Made by a program: the position numbers and the translations under genes
Shown here: in pieces, positions 60,087-64,000 of the stretch
How positions within the stretch are numbered: position 1 is the stretch's first letter
Layout of the letters: each line of letters opens with the position of its first letter
The notes under the pieces: model-generated
What the model saw: the letters and a program-made list of their open reading frames with translations, nothing else
What the model was told of the DNA's origin: nothing
Database searches by the model: none
Assembly: GCA_050015275.1 (NCBI GenBank)
Contig: JBEKBS010000004.1
Location: forward strand, 62,001-126,000
Length of the DNA stretch: 64,000 nucleotides
Direction of reading: 5' to 3'
Source of the DNA: DATKJS01 sp050015275
GTDB taxonomy: Bacteria; Acidobacteriota; Aminicenantia; Aminicenantales; Saccharicenantaceae

Positions 60087-62021
60087 ATGCCGGACTTCAA
60101 AACTCGTTTGAAAGAAACGATTTATAAAAGGCTCGCGGGGACCTATCCCCTGTCCCTCGAAGAGCTCGAGGTCGCGTCGACCCCGGACCAGAGCATGGGG
60201 GACCTGGCCCTTGCGTTTCCCCTTCAGCTCGCTAAAAAGCTCAAGAAGGCGCCCCGGGCGATCGCCCAGGAAGCGGCCGGACTTCTCGCCGGGCTCGACG
60301 GCGTTCTCAAGGTCGAGGTCGCCGGGGCCGGCTTCATCAACCTCTTCCTCGACAGAGAAAAATATTTCCGCGGCCTCCTCCGGGACATCGGCCGGACGGA
60401 GCTCGTCCCCGAGGAAGAGAAGATCATCATCGAGCACACGAACATCAACCCGAACAAGGCGGCCCACATCGGCCACCTCCGGAACGCGTGCCTGGGCGAC
60501 ACGCTCGCCCGCTGCCTTCGTTACAAGGGCGAGAAGGTCGAGGTCCAGAACTATATCGACGACACGGGCGTCCAGGTCGTGGACGTCGTCTTCGGCTTCA
60601 TGGAGATCGCAGGCAAGACCCTCGCCGACCTCGACGGGCTCCCCGGGAAATTCGATTACTATTGTTGGGACCTCTACGCCCGCGTCTCCGGCTATCTGGC
60701 CGAACATCCCGGGTCCGAGAAGCGGAAGGCCGAGGTCCTGAGAAAGATCGAGCACGGCGAGGACTCCGAATACGCGATGTCCCGCTATATTTCCCGCCGG
60801 ATCGTCCGGGCCCATCTGGCGACCATGGCCAGGCTTGGGATCACCTACGACGTCCTCCCGTGCGAAAGCACGATCCTCCATCTCAAGTTCTGGCAGAAGG
60901 CTTTTGGGCTCCTCAAGGACAAGCAGGCCATCGAATATGTCACAGAGGGCGAGAACAAGGGCTGCTGGGTGATGAAGCTCGAGGACGAATCGGACCGGGA
61001 GAAGATCATCGTCCGGTCCGACGGAACGGTCACCTATGTCGGGAAGGACATCGCCTACCAGCTCTGGAAATTCGGCCTCCTCGGCCGGGATTTCTATTAT
61101 GAGCCATTCGCTGACGACGGCGGCCGGACGCTCTGGATATCGACGGACGTCCCCGGCCCGGCCTCTCCCGGCTTTGGGAAGGCCAGCAAGGTCTACAATG
61201 TCATCGACACCCGGCAGTCCTACCTCCAGAAGGTCGTCGTCCAGGGGCTGCGGTCGCTCAAGTTTGCGGCCCAGGCCGCGAAGTCGGTCCATTTCTCCTA
61301 CGAAATGGTCGCCCTCTCCCCCAACAGCCTGAAAGAGCTCGGCTACGCCGCCTCGGAGGACGAGAAGGACAGATCCTTCCTCGAGGTATCGGGGCGCAAG
61401 GGTCTGGGCGTCAAGGCCGACGACCTTCTCGACCGGCTCGAGGAGAAAGCCCTGGCCGAGATCGAAAAAAGGGGCGCCGGCTTCTCCGCGGAGGACAAGG
61501 CCAGGATCTCCCGGGAGATCGCCGCCGGGGCCCTCCGCTACTTCATGCTCAAGTTCGCCCGGAACTCCCTCATCGTCTTCGACTTCGAGGAGGCCCTGAG
61601 CTTCGAGGGCGAAACCGGCCCCTATCTCCAGTACACCTTCGTCCGGCTGAGCAGCATTTTCCGCAAGCTCAAGGAGCGCGAGGGAACGACCGAGGAGGAC
61701 GTCCTCCGGTCCGTCGCTGCGCCGTTCGACCTCACCGCGCTCTCCGACAGGGAGACGGCCGATTTCTGGGACCTCGTCCTCTACGGCTCCCAGCTCGAGG
61801 AGGCGGTCGTTCGCTCGGTCAAATCCCTCGAGTTCTCCCACCTGGCCAAGTTCGCCTTCAATCTTTGCCAAGAGCTCAACACCTACTACCACCAATATCC
61901 CGTCCTCTCTGAAGAGAACCCAGGGATCAGGGCCGTCCGGCTCCTGACCATCCGATACATCAAGGAGCAGCTCAAGAGCGCGCTCGGGCTCATGGGCATT
62001 CCATTGCCCGAGCGGATGTGA
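60087..62021 (+). CDS. argS: Arginyl-tRNA synthetase
   Basis: The 644-residue protein has the class I HIGH sequence at 127-130 (NKAAHIGHLRNA), the ArgS N-terminal Add1 domain, DDTGVQV and the C-terminal DALR anticodon domain (TGPYLQYTFVRLSSI). KMSK is missing, as in many ArgS. No Shine-Dalgarno; a leaderless transcript is likely. Confidence 0.95.
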   Translation: MPDFKTRLKETIYKRLAGTYPLSLEELEVASTPDQSMGDLALAFPLQLAKKLKKAPRAIAQEAAGLLAGLDGVLKVEVAGAGFINLFLDREKYFRGLLRDIGRTELVPEEEKIIIEHTNINPNKAAHIGHLRNACLGDTLARCLRYKGEKVEVQNYIDDTGVQVVDVVFGFMEIAGKTLADLDGLPGKFDYYCWDLYARVSGYLAEHPGSEKRKAEVLRKIEHGEDSEYAMSRYISRRIVRAHLATMARLGITYDVLPCESTILHLKFWQKAFGLLKDKQAIEYVTEGENKGCWVMKLEDESDREKIIVRSDGTVTYVGKDIAYQLWKFGLLGRDFYYEPFADDGGRTLWISTDVPGPASPGFGKASKVYNVIDTRQSYLQKVVVQGLRSLKFAAQAAKSVHFSYEMVALSPNSLKELGYAASEDEKDRSFLEVSGRKGLGVKADDLLDRLEEKALAEIEKRGAGFSAEDKARISREIAAGALRYFMLKFARNSLIVFDFEEALSFEGETGPYLQYTFVRLSSIFRKLKEREGTTEEDVLRSVAAPFDLTALSDRETADFWDLVLYGSQLEEAVVRSVKSLEFSHLAKFAFNLCQELNTYYHQYPVLSEENPGIRAVRLLTIRYIKEQLKSALGLMGIPLPERM

Positions 62022-62072
62022 CGCAACCCTCGGAGCCAGCCTCGAGTTTTCGAACAAGGAAGGGAGGTTTTC

Positions 62073-63008
62073 ATGATCGAAGTCCAAGACCTCACCAAGA
62101 AGTACGGGGAGCTCACGGCCGTCCGGGGCCTCAGTTTCAAGGTCGATAAGGGCAAGATCTGGGGCCTGCTGGGCCCGAATGCGGCCGGCAAGACGACGAC
62201 CATGCGCGTCCTGACAGGATATCTGCCGGCAACTGACGGCAAGGCCACCGTGGCGGGCTTCGACGTCTTCGAGCAGCCGAACGAGGTCAAGAAGGTCATC
62301 GGCTATCTGCCCGAGGTCGTCCCCCTCTACCCCGAAATGACCGTCGCCGGCTACCTCGAGTTCGTGGCCGAGATCAAACAGGTCCCGGCCGCCAAGCGGA
62401 AGGCCGCGGTGGACCGCGTCCTGAAGTTGGCCGCGCTCGGAGACGTGAAAGGCCGCCTCATCAAGAACATCTCGCGCGGCTTCAAGCAGCGCGTCGGCAT
62501 CGCCCAGGCCATGATCCACGATCCCCGGGTGCTCATCCTGGACGAGCCGACGATCGGCCTGGACCCCGCCCAGATCAAGGAGATCCGGGAGCTCATCAAA
62601 AGCCTCCGGGGCGAGCATACGATCATGCTCTCGACCCACATCCTCCCCGAGGTCACCCAGGTCTGCGACGGCGCGGTCATCATCAACGAGGGACGTCTCA
62701 TGGCCTCCGGGTCCCTCGCGGAACTGACAGCCACTCTCCAGGAGAGGGACAAGAAAGGCGGGGCCGTGCTCAAGATCCGGCGGGACGCCGCGGAAGCCGC
62801 GAGGGCTTTCCTGGAGATCCCCGGCGTCGAATCGGCCGTCGCCGAGGCCGGCGAGATCCGCCTCGAGTGGAGCAGGGGCCGCGATCTCAGGGAAGAGGTC
62901 GCGGCGCTGGCCGTCGGCAGGAGGCTCGGCCTCCTGGAGATGAGGCCGACGGCCCTGAGCATGGAGGAGCTCTACATGAAGATCGTCTCGGGAGGGCTCG
63001 GACAATGA
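62073..63008 (+). CDS. ABC ATPase, GldA-like
   Basis: The 311-residue protein has Walker A GPNAAGKTT, signature NISRGFKQRVGIAQAMIHDP, Walker B VLILDEPTIGLDP and STHILPEVTQ. The order with the next two genes is that of the GldA-GldF-GldG exporter. It starts after AAGGGAGG. Confidence 0.87.
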   Translation: MIEVQDLTKKYGELTAVRGLSFKVDKGKIWGLLGPNAAGKTTTMRVLTGYLPATDGKATVAGFDVFEQPNEVKKVIGYLPEVVPLYPEMTVAGYLEFVAEIKQVPAAKRKAAVDRVLKLAALGDVKGRLIKNISRGFKQRVGIAQAMIHDPRVLILDEPTIGLDPAQIKEIRELIKSLRGEHTIMLSTHILPEVTQVCDGAVIINEGRLMASGSLAELTATLQERDKKGGAVLKIRRDAAEAARAFLEIPGVESAVAEAGEIRLEWSRGRDLREEVAALAVGRRLGLLEMRPTALSMEELYMKIVSGGLGQ

Positions 63009-63772
63009 GAAACCTTTGGTCCATCGCCAAAAAAGAGCTCGGGCTTTACTTCCGTTCGCCCGTGGGCTATGTGGTCTTCTTCATCTTTCTGCTCATCTGG
63101 GGCTTCTTTTTCGTCAGCGCCATCCGTTGGTTCAACGACTATAGCCTCCAGGCGGCCCAGAATCCCTACTATGCCCAGCAGCTCAACATCAACTTGATGG
63201 TCTTGGCCCCGACATTTCAGAACATCACGATCTTCTTCCTCCTCCTGCTCCCGGCCTTGACGATGAGGCTCTTCGCCGAGGAAAAAAAACTCGGGACCGA
63301 CGAACTGCTTTATACATCTCCCCTCTCGGTGGGCCAGATCGTCGGGGGGAAATACCTGGCCTCGCTGATCATGCTCGCGGTCATGCTGGCCCTGTCCGTC
63401 GTCTCGTGCCTCTTCACGTTCATCTACGGCAATCCCGAGATCGCTCCGCTCCTCGTCGGCTACCTGGGCCTCTTCTTGATGGGCGCCGCCTTCATGGCCG
63501 TCGGCCTTTTCTTCTCTGCCCTGACGGAGAGCCAGGTCGTGGCGGTCATCGTGCCGATGGGCCTCAATCTCATGCTCTATATCCTGAGTTGGGCCGCTTA
63601 TTCGGCCTCCGGGCTCAGGAAGGAGGTGCTCGACTATCTCTCCTTCCTGCAGCACTTCGACGGCATGGTCCGCGGCGTTCTCGACACCAAGGACATCGTG
63701 TATTTCCTGAGTTTTTGCTTCTTCTGGCTCTTCCTGACCCATTCCGTGATCCAGTCCAGGCGGTGGAGGTGA
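63005..63772 (+). CDS. ABC-2 permease, GldF-like
   Basis: The 255-residue protein has six membrane helices and the loops TMRLFAEEKKLGTDELLYTSPLS and FFSALTESQVVAVI, usual for GldF-type permeases. It overlaps the ATPase by ATGA. Confidence 0.87.
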   Translation: MRNLWSIAKKELGLYFRSPVGYVVFFIFLLIWGFFFVSAIRWFNDYSLQAAQNPYYAQQLNINLMVLAPTFQNITIFFLLLLPALTMRLFAEEKKLGTDELLYTSPLSVGQIVGGKYLASLIMLAVMLALSVVSCLFTFIYGNPEIAPLLVGYLGLFLMGAAFMAVGLFFSALTESQVVAVIVPMGLNLMLYILSWAAYSASGLRKEVLDYLSFLQHFDGMVRGVLDTKDIVYFLSFCFFWLFLTHSVIQSRRWR

Positions 63773-63775
63773 GTC

Positions 63776-64000
63776 ATGGAAATTCTTAAGAAAAACCTGA
63801 ACATTGTCGCGATCGTCCTGATCCTCTCGGCTCTGGCGGCAGCGATGGTCTGGCCCTATAAGAAGGCCCTCATCCTGGCCCTCGGCGCAGCCGGCCTCCT
63901 GGCCCTCCTCGCCTACGTCATCCTCCATCTCCCGTCCCTTAGGCGGGGATTTCGCAGGAGATCGTTCATCTACTCGGGCAATATGCTCCTTGTCATCGTC
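63776..64000 (+). CDS. Start of a GldG-like gliding/ABC auxiliary protein (3' end outside window)
   Basis: Seventy-five codons are visible, with hydrophobic segments (about 8-25, 28-48 and 68 onward). The position three bases after the permease stop and the hydrophobic start fit GldG-like proteins with an ABC-type uncharacterised domain. The call rests on context. Confidence 0.6.
   Translation, partial: MEILKKNLNIVAIVLILSALAAAMVWPYKKALILALGAAGLLALLAYVILHLPSLRRGFRRRSFIYSGNMLLVIV

Noticed and set aside
60069..63005. Very long open frame (about 980 codons) on the minus strand opposite argS and the ABC genes
   Set aside because: It is antisense to clear, conserved genes, has Asp/Glu/Val/Leu-rich composition typical of reversed GC-rich codons, and shows no domain.

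Overview
The window is a compact, GC-rich bacterial chromosome segment with about 55 protein genes, no tRNA or rRNA genes, no insertion sequences, no CRISPR array and only one gene-free stretch longer than 300 bases (45477-45812). The gene set (TonB, Skp/OmpH, Lnt, Tat signals, pseudopilins, NfeD-slipin, secreted GH78 and GDE-type glycosidases, DUF6599, an archaeal-type prolyl-tRNA synthetase) fits an uncultured Gram-negative lineage. Acidobacteriota/Aminicenantota-like is my best guess, at low confidence, because no 16S or marker alignment could be run.

Layout. 1-3577: the tail of a GH78 alpha-L-rhamnosidase converging on a class III aminotransferase. 3687-11727: a + strand block starting with a two-domain protein disulfide oxidoreductase, then three overlapping alkaline-phosphatase-superfamily paralogues (cytoplasmic, membrane-anchored and Tat-exported), a small ribbon-helix-helix-like protein, an Oxa1/DUF106-like membrane protein, and Skp/OmpH ending in a strong terminator. 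This block is the best candidate for an undescribed system. 11798-17300: - strand secreted protein, secreted GDE-type glycosidase, membrane metallophosphoesterase and nitroreductase. 17404-23255: a lipoprotein gene, a four-gene ABC-2 exporter operon with a dyad across its promoter, and a LytM peptidase. 23306-27638: a small protein, rpsO-pnp, and three pseudopilins. 27654-30369: DUF192, pcm and proS on the - strand.

30604-36629: three PilZ-like genes around a LuxR-type regulator with a degenerate receiver, then coaE, an unusual HU homologue, and NfeD-slipin-SPOR. 36679-43431: lnt, prfB (with programmed +1 frameshift), DUF1844, ribF, pyrR, pyrC and rnc. 43466-45476: an AI-2E family permease and a DUF6599 protein. 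45813-52612: DUF362, a Tat-signalled radical SAM enzyme, a membrane SpeE-like protein, a TonB-like protein, a secreted unknown and a PilZ protein. 52609-59924: a - strand glycine operon gcvT-gcvH-gcvPA-gcvPB-glyQ-glyS. 60087-64000: argS and the start of a GldA/F/G-type ABC module that leaves the window.

Promoters of sigma70 type are easy to see. Several place the start codon only a few bases from the expected transcription start (nfeD, argS, the ABC ATPase at 22093), which suggests leaderless transcripts. Others correct start codons. Many neighbouring genes overlap as ATGA, TGATG or GTGA, which supports the operon assignments. All family calls are from reading motifs by eye, without database searches.
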